DNA of 64,000 nucleotides from UJ101 sp965262705 (GTDB lineage Bacteria > Bacteroidota > Bacteroidia > Flavobacteriales > UJ101), in contig OZ253556.1 of the NCBI GenBank assembly GCA_965262705.1, positions 310,001 through 374,000 of the forward strand, read 5' to 3'. The notes under the pieces were generated by a model. It did not search any database, was not told the DNA's origin, and saw only the letters and a list, made by a program, of their open reading frames with translations. The translations under genes and the position numbers were made by a program. Positions 51,904 to 60,091 of this stretch are shown piece by piece. The first letter of the stretch is position 1, and each line of letters starts with the position of its first letter.

Positions 51904-54759
51904 ATGCTACATCATTTATCGTTACTGATTTTATTTATTTTTATAGGTAATGAAACTTATGCTCAAAGTGTAGTGAAGGGTACGATAAAAAATCTGCAAG
52001 GACAGGTTCAGTCAAATGTTGAAGTATCTACTGAAGACGGACAAAGTTTTACTTTTACAGACGAAAAGGGAACTTATAGTTTAATTTTAGAGAAAGGGAT
52101 TTATACGATTACTTTTAAAGGAGAACAAGGAAAGGCAGTTAAAAAATTAACGATTGGAGAGGATAATAAACAATATAGATTAGATGTAGTGTTATTAGAA
52201 GACACCAATACCGAAAAAATAGGTGAAGTGCAGGTAATTGGCAGAAAGATTAAGAAAGGCTCAGAGGCAGAGGCGTTGCTTTTGCAAAAAAAAGCGGTAA
52301 CGCTAAAAGAGTCTATAAGTTCGCAAGAATTATCTCAAAAAGGCGTCTCGAATGCGGCTGGAGCCGTTTCAAAAATTGTAGGGATATCTAAACAAGAATC
52401 CACTGGGAACGTTTATGTTCGAGGCTTGGGTGATCGCTACCTCAATACTACACTTAACGGCTTATCTTTGCCTTCTAACCAAATTGACAAAAAGAATATC
52501 AACCTAAGTCTTTTTTCTTCTGATATTATAAATAATCTATCAGTGGCAAAATCCTATTCCTCACAATTCTATGGTGATTTTTCGGGCGGAAATATTGATA
52601 TTACTTCTAAGGAATATACGGGTAAAGGATGGCTGGTCGTTCCCTCTCTTAGTTTTGGAGTCAATTCGAGAACAATGGACAAAGGCAGCGAGTTTGTGCA
52701 GCTGAAGGGAACAGGAATCTTTGGATTTTATAAGTACTATAATAAAAGTCCTTATGACGTTATTCTTCAACATGGAGTAGACCCTGTAGGTGCGCAAGGG
52801 CTGGCGCCCGTTAACCTTGAAGGAAGTTTGCAATTAGGAAATGCCTTTACCTTTAAAAATAATAGCCGGCTTAGTTTTTTCCTCACTGGTTCGTTTAATT
52901 CCGACTATGAATACAGAGAGGGACCAGAGAATCAATTACTATCTGGTAGTATCATAGACAAAAAATTCCCCAACACTAAACAATATATTTATACGGCAAC
53001 GACCACTGTACTCGGTAACCTTGCTTATATCCTAAATAAAAACCATAAAATTCAATACGACGCATTACTTATTAATGATGCTTCTAATCAGGTAGGATAT
53101 TATGGCACGCGGGGCAAAGGTGAATATAAAGAAGATAATAGAGCCGGATATTATCTTATGAATACACAATTAAATCAAAACCTACTCTTGGTTAATCAAC
53201 TTACGGGATATCATGTTTTTAAGGATGGAAAATTTAAAGTGAATTGGGGGATAGGCATAAACAATGTACGTGCTCGTGAACCCGATAGAAAGCGAATAAC
53301 CATAACCAACTATGATTATATATTATACGCGAAAGATGACCCTAAATCGTATGCTGACCCGAGTACTCACCCTTCTTTTTATCATGACAATGCAAGTGAG
53401 TATGATAATCAAAGATACTTTCAAAACATTAAAGACCGTGAATATAACAGCCGCTTAAATATTTCCTACCAGCCTTCTAAATATATTACCTGGAATATAG
53501 GGTATAATGGAAAAGAGCGAAAACGAAACTTTGACGATTACCGTTTTGGTTATGATAATTTGAGTAGAAGATTAACACAAACTTTAACTATTGATGATGT
53601 TCACCATTTAAATCCTTTTTTCAAATTAGATGACCCCGAACAAGAAAAGATTGATATAGTAACCCTTCGTTTTGATAACGCATTGCCTGAAAATACCTTT
53701 GAAGCAAAACAAATGATTCAAGGGCTATATGTTTCTCCTGAAATTAAACTCGCTAAAAATTTACTTATTGTGCCAGGCTTGCGCTTAGAATTTATCAAAC
53801 AAAGCATCCGTTGGGATATTGCAAATATTTCATCCATAAGACCCGAAGGCTCATTAGATAAACAAGAAACCGTTTATTTACCGAGCATAAATCTTAAATT
53901 TGCGCTGAATAAAAAAACCAATGTGCGATTTGCCTTTAGTAAGACCATATCGCTGCCGGAATTTAAAGAAATAGCACCCTTTGTTTACACCGGGGTAACC
54001 TCTCAAATCAGAGGAAATACAGATTTGCTTGGACGAGCTACGGGGGTTAATAATTATAAAAATGTAAGTGAGAAATCTTATTCGGATATTTATAATTTTG
54101 ATGTAAAATATGAATGGTTTTTAGGGACCGGAGAGTTGCTTTCACTCGCGTTGTTCACAAAACGAATTAATCATCCGATTAACCAAGCCATTGTAGATGG
54201 GGCTACGGGGACAAGAGGTTATTTCCGGACAGGAGCGTATGCCTATGCCAGCGGAATAGAATTTGAAATGCGTAAAAATATTTTAAAAACGCAGTTTAAT
54301 AAACCTTTGCTATCTTTAGGAATGAATGCCGCCTATACCAAGACCCGTCAAAAGCTATATGATAAAATTGAAGGCACTCTTCGCACGAGTTTTGGTAAGA
54401 AAGAGGAAGATAAATTGCAAGGCGCTTCTCCTTTTATTATAAATGGGTATATCCGTTTTCATCCCATTCATAGTCAAAACATTGAATCTAATTTAAATCT
54501 GATCGGAAATTATTTTTCTAACCGTATTTTTACACTTGCTTCCTTAGAGTATGGTAACGATATAGAAAAAGGGGTAGCTACGATTGATTTAATTTGGAGA
54601 AATCTCCTCTATAAAAAATTAGAAGTGAATTTTGTGGCAAAAAATCTTCTCGACCCTAATATTGAAATTGTTCGAGAAGTGCCCGAAAGTTCCAATATAA
54701 TCCTTTCAAAATATAAGAGGGGAATAACGTTAGGATTACAATTAAAATATTCATTTTGA
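51904..54759 (+). CDS. TonB-dependent outer-membrane receptor next to the PhoRB-like pair
   Basis: 951 residues: signal peptide ending TYAQ, carboxypeptidase-regulatory-like domain (VVKGTIKNLQGQVQSNVEV), plug domain ('GAVSKIVGISKQESTGNVYVRGLGDRYLNTTLNGL') and a barrel ending YSF. The plug style is that of the family often found beside phosphate-type two-component systems in Flavobacteriia. It is divergent from the response regulator, with candidate regulator repeats between them. The stop TGA is immediately followed by the promoter-box array of the next gene. Phosphate or phosphoester uptake is an inference. Confidence 0.88.
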   Translation: MLHHLSLLILFIFIGNETYAQSVVKGTIKNLQGQVQSNVEVSTEDGQSFTFTDEKGTYSLILEKGIYTITFKGEQGKAVKKLTIGEDNKQYRLDVVLLEDTNTEKIGEVQVIGRKIKKGSEAEALLLQKKAVTLKESISSQELSQKGVSNAAGAVSKIVGISKQESTGNVYVRGLGDRYLNTTLNGLSLPSNQIDKKNINLSLFSSDIINNLSVAKSYSSQFYGDFSGGNIDITSKEYTGKGWLVVPSLSFGVNSRTMDKGSEFVQLKGTGIFGFYKYYNKSPYDVILQHGVDPVGAQGLAPVNLEGSLQLGNAFTFKNNSRLSFFLTGSFNSDYEYREGPENQLLSGSIIDKKFPNTKQYIYTATTTVLGNLAYILNKNHKIQYDALLINDASNQVGYYGTRGKGEYKEDNRAGYYLMNTQLNQNLLLVNQLTGYHVFKDGKFKVNWGIGINNVRAREPDRKRITITNYDYILYAKDDPKSYADPSTHPSFYHDNASEYDNQRYFQNIKDREYNSRLNISYQPSKYITWNIGYNGKERKRNFDDYRFGYDNLSRRLTQTLTIDDVHHLNPFFKLDDPEQEKIDIVTLRFDNALPENTFEAKQMIQGLYVSPEIKLAKNLLIVPGLRLEFIKQSIRWDIANISSIRPEGSLDKQETVYLPSINLKFALNKKTNVRFAFSKTISLPEFKEIAPFVYTGVTSQIRGNTDLLGRATGVNNYKNVSEKSYSDIYNFDVKYEWFLGTGELLSLALFTKRINHPINQAIVDGATGTRGYFRTGAYAYASGIEFEMRKNILKTQFNKPLLSLGMNAAYTKTRQKLYDKIEGTLRTSFGKKEEDKLQGASPFIINGYIRFHPIHSQNIESNLNLIGNYFSNRIFTLASLEYGNDIEKGVATIDLIWRNLLYKKLEVNFVAKNLLDPNIEIVREVPESSNIILSKYKRGITLGLQLKYSF

Positions 54760-54886
54760 AATAAAATTATATCTTTGCGAAATAAAATTATATCTTTGCG
54801 AAATAAAATTATATCTTTGCGAAATAAAATTATATCTTTGCGAAATAAAATTATATCTTTGCGAAATAAAAAATATTATACCTTTG
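54759..54886 (+). promoter_or_regulatory. Tandem array of -7 promoter boxes (five 21-bp copies plus one variant)
   Basis: Five identical units of AAATAAAATTATATCTTTG plus CG lie head to tail from 54759 to 54863. Each contains TATCTTTG, a perfect TAnnTTTG -7 box. A sixth, diverged unit carries TACCTTTG at 54879-54886. The TTTG of the fifth unit (54858-54861) lies 17 bp before it, so it can serve as the -33 element. The lipoprotein start codon is 21 bp after the last box. Confidence 0.75.
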
Positions 54887-54907
54887 TAAAATAAAATTTA
54901 AACTTTA

Positions 54908-56209
54908 ATGAAAAATCAAACAATGATGAGAAACAAATTAGAAAAACTAAGTATGGCATTCGTCTTAGCATTTGCTATAACGTCTTGCAAGTCGGATGAT
55001 GACGGGCCTAAACCAGATCCAGATGTTGAAGGAAAGGCAGTTGAATTGAGTGGAAATCAAGATAAAGATCTTACATTAGAAGCAGATAAAGAGTACCTTG
55101 TAACAAAACCGCTAAATATTCTAGCGGGCGCCACATTGACTATCCCAGCAGGGACAACGATTAAATTTAAGCCTGGGAATAATTATATCGCTATTCTTCA
55201 GGGAGCTAAAATCAATGCAGTAGGAACTGCCGACAACCCCATTATATTTACCTCTAACGCTGAATCACCAGAGGCAGGCAATTGGGGCGGGCTTTTTATT
55301 GCCGGTAAGGCAAAGAGTACTTCAGGCGAGGGAGGCCTAACGTCAGAAATAGGAGGCGTTACTTATGGTGGAACTCAAGATGATGATAATTCTGGTACAT
55401 TGCAATATGTACGTATAGAGTATAGCGGATTTAAAATTGATGACAAAAAAGAATGCAATGCTTTATCGCTTTATACTGTAGGAAGCGGCACTACTATAGA
55501 TCATATCGAGTGTTTTGAAGGGAAAGACGATGGCATTGAATTTTTTGGCGGAACGGTTAGCGTAAGTGATATTGCATTGATTAATATGGAGGATGATTCT
55601 ATTGACTGGACAGAAGGGTTTACGGGTAGCGTTACCGATGCCTATGTTCAATTCAAAGAAGCGAAAACAAAAGAAAAGGGCCATGACAATGGGGTAGAAG
55701 GAGACGGATATGGTGCAGAGACAGGAAACAAACTTAAGTTCTATTCTAATCCCACCATAAAAAACCTTACCATTAAAGGAACCGGGACAGATACTTTGGA
55801 GAAAAACGGCATGAGATTAAGAGTAGGAACCAAAGGAACATTTAAAAACATATTGATTACAGGAGTGAAAATTGGCGTTAGAGTAGATTCAGGAAGTGAT
55901 GAAATTGATGTTTGCAAAAGCTGTATTGAGAAGGATGAGAAGACAGGCGAATGCACAAAAGAAAATCCTAACTATAATGCTACTACGTGTGCTAGCCAAA
56001 ACCCTACCGCAGCAAATGTCATCGATAAAAGTTTACATTTTGATGGAATTAAATTTGGTGATGATATTGAGGAGAAGAATCAATTGAAAAATAAAACAGG
56101 AGATGATACAGGCGTTACGCCGGAAGTACTCTTTGATAATTTAGGGACAGCCACCGGTGCGGACCTATCTAAATTCACATGGGTTACAAAGGATCGTATA
56201 AGCAAATAA
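54908..56209 (+). CDS. Surface lipoprotein with right-handed beta-helix-like repeats
   Basis: A 433-residue lipoprotein. The signal peptide ends ITSC and the mature start CKSDDDGPKPDPD is acidic, so surface export is likely. The body has beta-helix-like turns: 'ILAGATLTIPAGTTIKFKPGNNYIAILQGAKINAVGTADNPIIFTS', 'GTLQYVRIEYSGFKI' and repeated 'DDGIEFFGGTVSVSDIALINMEDDSIDWTEGFTG'. A Cys-rich insert (CKSCIEKDEKTGEC) occurs near residue 338. A later ATG at 54926 would give a leader almost identical to those of the next two lipoproteins. It is probably the surface partner of the preceding TonB receptor. Ligand unknown. Confidence 0.78.
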   Translation: MKNQTMMRNKLEKLSMAFVLAFAITSCKSDDDGPKPDPDVEGKAVELSGNQDKDLTLEADKEYLVTKPLNILAGATLTIPAGTTIKFKPGNNYIAILQGAKINAVGTADNPIIFTSNAESPEAGNWGGLFIAGKAKSTSGEGGLTSEIGGVTYGGTQDDDNSGTLQYVRIEYSGFKIDDKKECNALSLYTVGSGTTIDHIECFEGKDDGIEFFGGTVSVSDIALINMEDDSIDWTEGFTGSVTDAYVQFKEAKTKEKGHDNGVEGDGYGAETGNKLKFYSNPTIKNLTIKGTGTDTLEKNGMRLRVGTKGTFKNILITGVKIGVRVDSGSDEIDVCKSCIEKDEKTGECTKENPNYNATTCASQNPTAANVIDKSLHFDGIKFGDDIEEKNQLKNKTGDDTGVTPEVLFDNLGTATGADLSKFTWVTKDRISK

Positions 56210-56240
56210 TATTTTACATACCGTTTTAGAACTTTCAAAC

Positions 56241-56276
56241 AAAAACGCCCTGACTATGAAAAGTCAGGGCGTTTTT
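56241..56276 (+). terminator. Hairpin terminator after the beta-helix lipoprotein
   Basis: AAAAACGCCCTGACT and AGTCAGGGCGTTTTT form a 15-bp stem around ATGAAA, followed by a T-run, 31 bp past the stop codon. Confidence 0.9.
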
Positions 56277-56310
56277 GTTTATATAAAGTGTACGTTAAAA
56301 TAATGACTAT

Positions 56311-56518
56311 AGATTCCTTTAGCTTGCGCTGACTTGCCGTTATAAAAGCATTCTCGCCTATAAATGCAGCACCCGATAAAAATTAACGGCAGGTCAACGT
56401 AAGCGAGGCACCGTAGCAACCTTTGGGTTGTGGAGGATTTTCATTTTTTGAGAAGCACGCCATTTGAAGTTAAATGCTTCTGTATATGGATATTTTATGT
56501 ATTCTGGCAAAGGGCTTG
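56311..56518 (-). mobile_element. Degenerate GAGACC-family element left of a repeat array
   Basis: Standard modules in the minus orientation (GCACCGTAGCAACCTTTGGG, TTTGAAGTTAAATGCTTC) with a ruined right end TTCTGGCAAAGGGCTT. The left end shows only the TTAGCTTGCGCTGACTTG module. Confidence 0.6.
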
Positions 56519-56708
56519 TTGCTCAACTCTCCTTGACAGGTTGCTCAACTCTCCTTGACAAGTTGCTCAACTCTCCTTGATAAGTTACTCAACTCTCCTT
56601 GACAAGTTGCTCAACTCTCCTTGATAAGTTACTCAACTCTCCTTGACAAGTTGCTCAACTCTCCTTTATAAGTTGCTCAACTCTCTTTCACAAGTTACTC
56701 AACTCTCT
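56519..56708. repeat. Tandem 22-bp repeats (eight full copies and a partial ninth)
   Basis: The unit is TTGCTCAACTCTCC followed by TTGACAAG, with G/A variation at the third base (TTGCTC/TTACTC) and C/T in TTGACAAG. AGTTG-CT-CAACT straddles the junctions as a short inverted repeat. The array starts where one miniature element ends and stops exactly at the first G of the next one at 56709. No spacers. Confidence 0.88.
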
Positions 56709-56896
56709 GAGATCTTTGCAAAAAGCATCTTAGCCAATACAATACCAACGCTCAATAAAAATTAACGGCAGGTCAGCGTAAACGAGTCACCGGAGTAACC
56801 TTTGGGTTGTGGAGGATTTTCATTTTTTCAGAAGAGCGCCGTTTGAAGTTAGATGCTTTCTTTTCCATACTTTTTTATATATTCTGCAACGGTCTC
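56709..56896 (-). mobile_element. GAGACC miniature element (188 bp) upstream of Ig-repeat lipoprotein
   Basis: Starts GAGATCTTTGCAAAAAGC and ends TTCTGCAACGGTCTC, with standard modules. It ends 9 bp before the -33 element of the next gene. Confidence 0.78.
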
Positions 56897-56905
56897 AATA
56901 TTTTT

Positions 56906-56935
56906 TTTGCTTTATTAAAATTTTTTATATATTTG
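56906..56935 (+). promoter_or_regulatory. Promoter of the Ig-repeat lipoprotein gene
   Basis: TTTG (56906-56909) and TATATTTG (56928-56935) are 18 bp apart, a good Bacteroidota promoter. The start codon is 45 bp after the -7 box. The box and leader are copied upstream of the next, related gene. Confidence 0.7.
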
Positions 56936-56980
56936 TCATGTTAAAACAATTGCATAATAAAAATTAAAAAACAAAAAGTT

Positions 56981-57730
56981 ATGAAAAACAAAGTAGAAAA
57001 ATTGAGTATTGCATTTGCTTTAGCATTTACAATAGCCTCTTGCGGATCGGATGATGACAATCCCACCTCAGAAAACCACAAGCCTGTAGTATTAGAAGTT
57101 AGCATTACAGGAGATGATTTTACTGTAGGACAAGAACTAACTGCAAGTGCTAAATTCGACGATGAAGATGGAGATGATGTAATCCTTAAATATCAATGGT
57201 ATCGATCAGCTGATAACGAACTTAAAAAGGAGGGAGATGATAAAGATACAGCTATTAAAGGAGCAACTGAATCTACCTATAAACTTGTTGAGGATGATGT
57301 TAATCATTTTATCTTCGTAGAAGTAACCCCTAACGACGATGAAGTTGATGGTGAGCCATTATTAAGCAAGCCTACTTCTGATAAAGTTAAAGCAGCAAAC
57401 AAAAAACCTGTAATAGCAGCAGGCGGAGTTAGTATTGACGGTACTCTTACTGTAGGAAGTGATCTTACTGCGAATGCTTCAGCTACCGATGAAGATGGGG
57501 AAGACTCCAAAATAACCTATACCTATCAATGGTATCGATCAGTTGATAACAAACTTGAAAAGGAGGGCGACAGTCCAGATACAGCTATTGAAGGAGCAAC
57601 TGAATCTACCTATAAACTTGTTGAGGATGATAAGGGTAATTTCATCATCGTAGAAGTAACTCCTAAGGACGACAAAAAACTTGAAGGCGATGCAGTAACA
57701 GGAGTTACTAGTAACGCAATTCCAAACTAA
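56981..57730 (+). CDS. Lipoprotein with two acidic Ig-like repeats
   Basis: A 249-residue lipoprotein with signal end IASC and mature start CGSDDDNPTSE (surface-export type). Two repeats of about 105 residues follow (about 36-135 and 140-245), sharing 'YQWYRS.DN.L.KEGD' and 'ATESTYKLVEDD'. Such 'VGQELTASAK..DEDGDD..KYQWY' repeats are found in bacterial adhesin-like Ig domains. Very acidic and Asp-rich, so Ca2+ binding is possible. No enzymatic motif. Related to the next gene. Confidence 0.72.
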   Translation: MKNKVEKLSIAFALAFTIASCGSDDDNPTSENHKPVVLEVSITGDDFTVGQELTASAKFDDEDGDDVILKYQWYRSADNELKKEGDDKDTAIKGATESTYKLVEDDVNHFIFVEVTPNDDEVDGEPLLSKPTSDKVKAANKKPVIAAGGVSIDGTLTVGSDLTANASATDEDGEDSKITYTYQWYRSVDNKLEKEGDSPDTAIEGATESTYKLVEDDKGNFIIVEVTPKDDKKLEGDAVTGVTSNAIPN

Positions 57731-57771
57731 AGTTAATTAAAAATTATTCTTTAGCAAAATTATATTTTTTA

Positions 57772-57779
57772 TATATTTG
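57772..57779 (+). promoter_or_regulatory. -7 box of the decayed lipoprotein copy
   Basis: TATATTTG, in the same context as the -7 box of the preceding paralogue, with no TTTG at the -33 position. Confidence 0.5.
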
Positions 57780-57822
57780 CGACTTTAAAACAATTGCATA
57801 ATAAAAATTAAAAAACAAAAAG

Positions 57823-58210
57823 TGATAAAAAACAAAGTAGAAAATTGAGTATTGCATTTGCTTTAGCATTTACAATAGCCTCTTGCGGATCGGATGATGA
57901 CAATCCCACCTCAGAAAACCACAAGCCTGTAGTATCAGAAGTTAGCATTAGAGGAGATATTGCGGTAGGAGAAGAACTAACTGCAAGTGCTAAAAGCGAC
58001 GATGAAAATGGAGATGACGTAACCCTTAAATATCAATGGTATACTGCACCCGATGATCAAGGAGCCGTTGAAGTCGCGGTTGATGGCGAGACAAGTGAAA
58101 CCTATACAACTGTTGCTAATGATGCAGATCAATTCATCACTGTAAAAGTGACCCCTACAGACGGAGAAGATGATGGGGATGAAGTAACAGCAGATTATGT
58201 CGGAAGTTAA
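57823..58210 (+). pseudogene. Paralogous lipoprotein copy with lost start codon and frameshift
   Basis: The leader and signal region are nearly identical to the preceding gene, but the ATG is changed (AGTTATGAAAAAC there, AGTGATAAAAAAC here) and one A is missing in the run before TTGAGTATTGC, so the first codons are out of frame. A TTG at 57845 could still start a 121-residue lipoprotein (SIAFALAFTIASCGSDDD...) with a single Ig-like repeat. It has only one repeat where its neighbour has two. It is either a decaying duplicate or an alternatively started gene. Confidence 0.65.
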
Positions 58211-58235
58211 ACGCTTTAATTAATTTTAGATTGTT

Positions 58236-58280
58236 AAAAAAAAGTTTGTTTCCTATCCTAATGGAAACAAACTTTTTTTT
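58236..58280 (+). terminator. Hairpin terminator after the lipoprotein copy
   Basis: AAAAAAAAGTTTGTTTCC and GGAAACAAACTTTTTTTT form an 18-bp stem with a 9-nt loop and a T-run. Confidence 0.9.
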
Positions 58281-58323
58281 ATACTTAACTCACATAGAAT
58301 ACGTATATTGGCTTGGTAAAATT

Positions 58324-58532
58324 GAGACCATTGCAGAACACAAAAAAATATGAAAAAGAAAGCATCTAACTTTAAACGGCTTCCTTATTTCGACTATGCT
58401 CAATAACCATCTCAAAAAATTAAAATCCTCACAACCCAAAGGTTGCTCCGGTGTTTAATTTTTATCGGGCGTTGCATTGCGGCAAACTCAATACAAGCAT
58501 TTTTTTGTTAGCGTGCTTTTTGCAACGGTCTC
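58324..58532 (+). mobile_element. GAGACC miniature element (209 bp) with perfect target duplication, before nadD
   Basis: Starts GAGACCATTGCAGAACAC and ends CTTTTTGCAACGGTCTC. It is flanked on both sides by AAATT, a perfect 5-bp duplication. Standard modules plus the GGCAAACTCAATACAAGC insert are inside. The nadD ATG is 27 bp after its end. Confidence 0.88.
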
Positions 58533-58559
58533 AAATTATACCGAATCAAAAATTTCAGT

Positions 58560-59135
58560 ATGAAGATAGGTTTATATTTTGGTTCTTTTAATCCGATTCA
58601 TATCGGGCATTTAGTTATAGCCAATTATATGGTAGAATTTACCGCCTTAGATGAAGTTTGGCTGGTGGTTTCACCGCATAATCCTCATAAAAAAAAGTGT
58701 ACGCTTTTAAATGAATATCATCGATTAGAGATGGTACAACTTGCTGCAAAAGAATACAATAAAATTCATGCTTCGAATGTTGAATTTTCTATGCCTCAAC
58801 CCTCCTATACTGTGGATACACTGGCTTATATAAGTGAGAAATATCCTCAACATACCTTTTGCTTAATTATGGGAGCAGATAACCTGAGGACACTTCATAA
58901 TTGGAAAAGCTATGAAACTATACTTAAAAAGTATGAGATTTATGCCTATCCAAGATTAGAATCAAACGGAGAAAAAATCATTTCTCATCCCAGTATTCAT
59001 ATTATAAAAGACGTTCCGATTATGCAGATTTCATCCTCTTTTATTAGAGAATCCATTAAAGAGGGGAAAAAAATAGCCGCTTTGCTACATCCTAAGGTTT
59101 GGGAATTGATAGAAAAAAGGCATTTCTATCGTTAA
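58560..59135 (+). CDS. nadD: Nicotinate-nucleotide adenylyltransferase
   Basis: A 191-residue enzyme that adenylates nicotinate mononucleotide in NAD synthesis. GSFNPIHIGHL near the N terminus is the nucleotide-binding motif with both His residues, and ISSSFIRESI is the C-terminal motif. The length is normal. It is enclosed by two miniature elements and no promoter box is seen between the upstream one and the start. Confidence 0.94.
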   Translation: MKIGLYFGSFNPIHIGHLVIANYMVEFTALDEVWLVVSPHNPHKKKCTLLNEYHRLEMVQLAAKEYNKIHASNVEFSMPQPSYTVDTLAYISEKYPQHTFCLIMGADNLRTLHNWKSYETILKKYEIYAYPRLESNGEKIISHPSIHIIKDVPIMQISSSFIRESIKEGKKIAALLHPKVWELIEKRHFYR

Positions 59136-59191
59136 ACAAAACTTTGAGGTCTTTGCAAAGATATCGAATTTGAATGGTTTAATGACTAATT

Positions 59192-59443
59192 GAGACCGTT
59201 GCAGAACAGATAAAAAAGTATGAAAAAAAAGCATTTAACTTCAAACTGCTTCCTTACTTCGACAAGCTCAGTAACCATCTCAAATCTTCGACAGGCTCAG
59301 CTACCAAGAATTAAATCTTCACAACCCAAAGGTTGCTCCGGTGTTTAGCTTGCGCTGACTTGCAGTTAATTTTTATCGGGCATTGCATTTCGGCAAACTC
59401 AATACAAGCATTTTTTTGTTAGCGTGCTTTTTGCAACGGTCTC
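59192..59443 (+). mobile_element. GAGACC miniature element (252 bp) with perfect target duplication, after nadD
   Basis: Starts GAGACCGTTGCAGAACAG and ends CTTTTTGCAACGGTCTC, flanked on both sides by TAATT. It contains the REP-like module (TACTTCGACAAGCTCAG, then TCTTCGACAGGCTCAGC), the GCTTGCGCTGACTTGCAG module and the CAAACTCAATACAAGC module, so it is the most complete copy in the window. Confidence 0.9.
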
Positions 59444-59449
59444 TAATTT

Positions 59450-59899
59450 TTAGTTAGATAACTCCTTTTTAAGTTCTCTAACTGTTTTATAACCCATGAT
59501 TGTTTTCTCGATATGTTTGCCATCCGAACTGATTACTAAAAAATAAGGAAAACACATACTACCCCTTAACCATTGAACTGCTAAGGTATTATATCCACAC
59601 CTGCCATAATTTCGGAATGTATATACATAACCGTTCCAATAAACATTTTCCCTTTGTTCTGCATTAAATTTAACAGGCTGGTAATTTGTATTGATAAATT
59701 CTGAAAGTTTAGCATTTCTAAAGGTACACTGGTTCATTTTTTTGCAGAATACACACCAATCCGTATAGACCTCTACAAAATACCTTTTTCGAACGGACTC
59801 ATTTAAAGCAGAGGCCTCATTAATCTTTGCCCATTTAATTGATTGTGCGCTGAGTTGGCTTCCTAAAAGAAAGGTTAATTTCACTATCCATGTTTTCAT
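59450..59899 (-). CDS. Secreted thioredoxin-like protein with CVFC motif
   Basis: A 149-residue protein with a signal peptide (ending QLSAQ). The thioredoxin-fold active site is YTDWCVFCKKM (Cys49 and Cys52). Cys58 and a Cys in RCGYNTLAV are extra. It resembles the periplasmic thioredoxin-like/DUF255-type proteins of Bacteroidota. The segment 'NGYVYTFRNYGRCGYN' is slightly longer than usual before the cis-Pro loop (CFPYFLV). Oxidoreductase role is likely; partner unknown. Confidence 0.8.
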   Translation of the reverse strand: MKTWIVKLTFLLGSQLSAQSIKWAKINEASALNESVRKRYFVEVYTDWCVFCKKMNQCTFRNAKLSEFINTNYQPVKFNAEQRENVYWNGYVYTFRNYGRCGYNTLAVQWLRGSMCFPYFLVISSDGKHIEKTIMGYKTVRELKKELSN

Positions 59900-59963
59900 T
59901 GGTCGTTACAAATTTATTAAAATAAAGCGTAATAATCATACTAAAATTTGAACTTAAAAGAGC

Positions 59964-60030
59964 CTGTTGCAACGGTCTCTTAAAAGTAAAGAATCGAAGC
60001 CGCTGCAGAACACATAGAAAAATAAATGCG
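59964..60030. repeat. Head-to-tail ends of degenerate GAGACC elements
   Basis: TGTTGCAACGGTCTC is a right end, followed 20 bp later by GAAGCCGCTGCAGAACACAT, an eroded left end. Nothing else is left of either copy. Confidence 0.5.
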
Positions 60031-60091
60031 TGCGCAAGAATCTCGCCTCAAATGTTTTGGCATGTCAAAGCTTTTATAGAATTAACATAAG

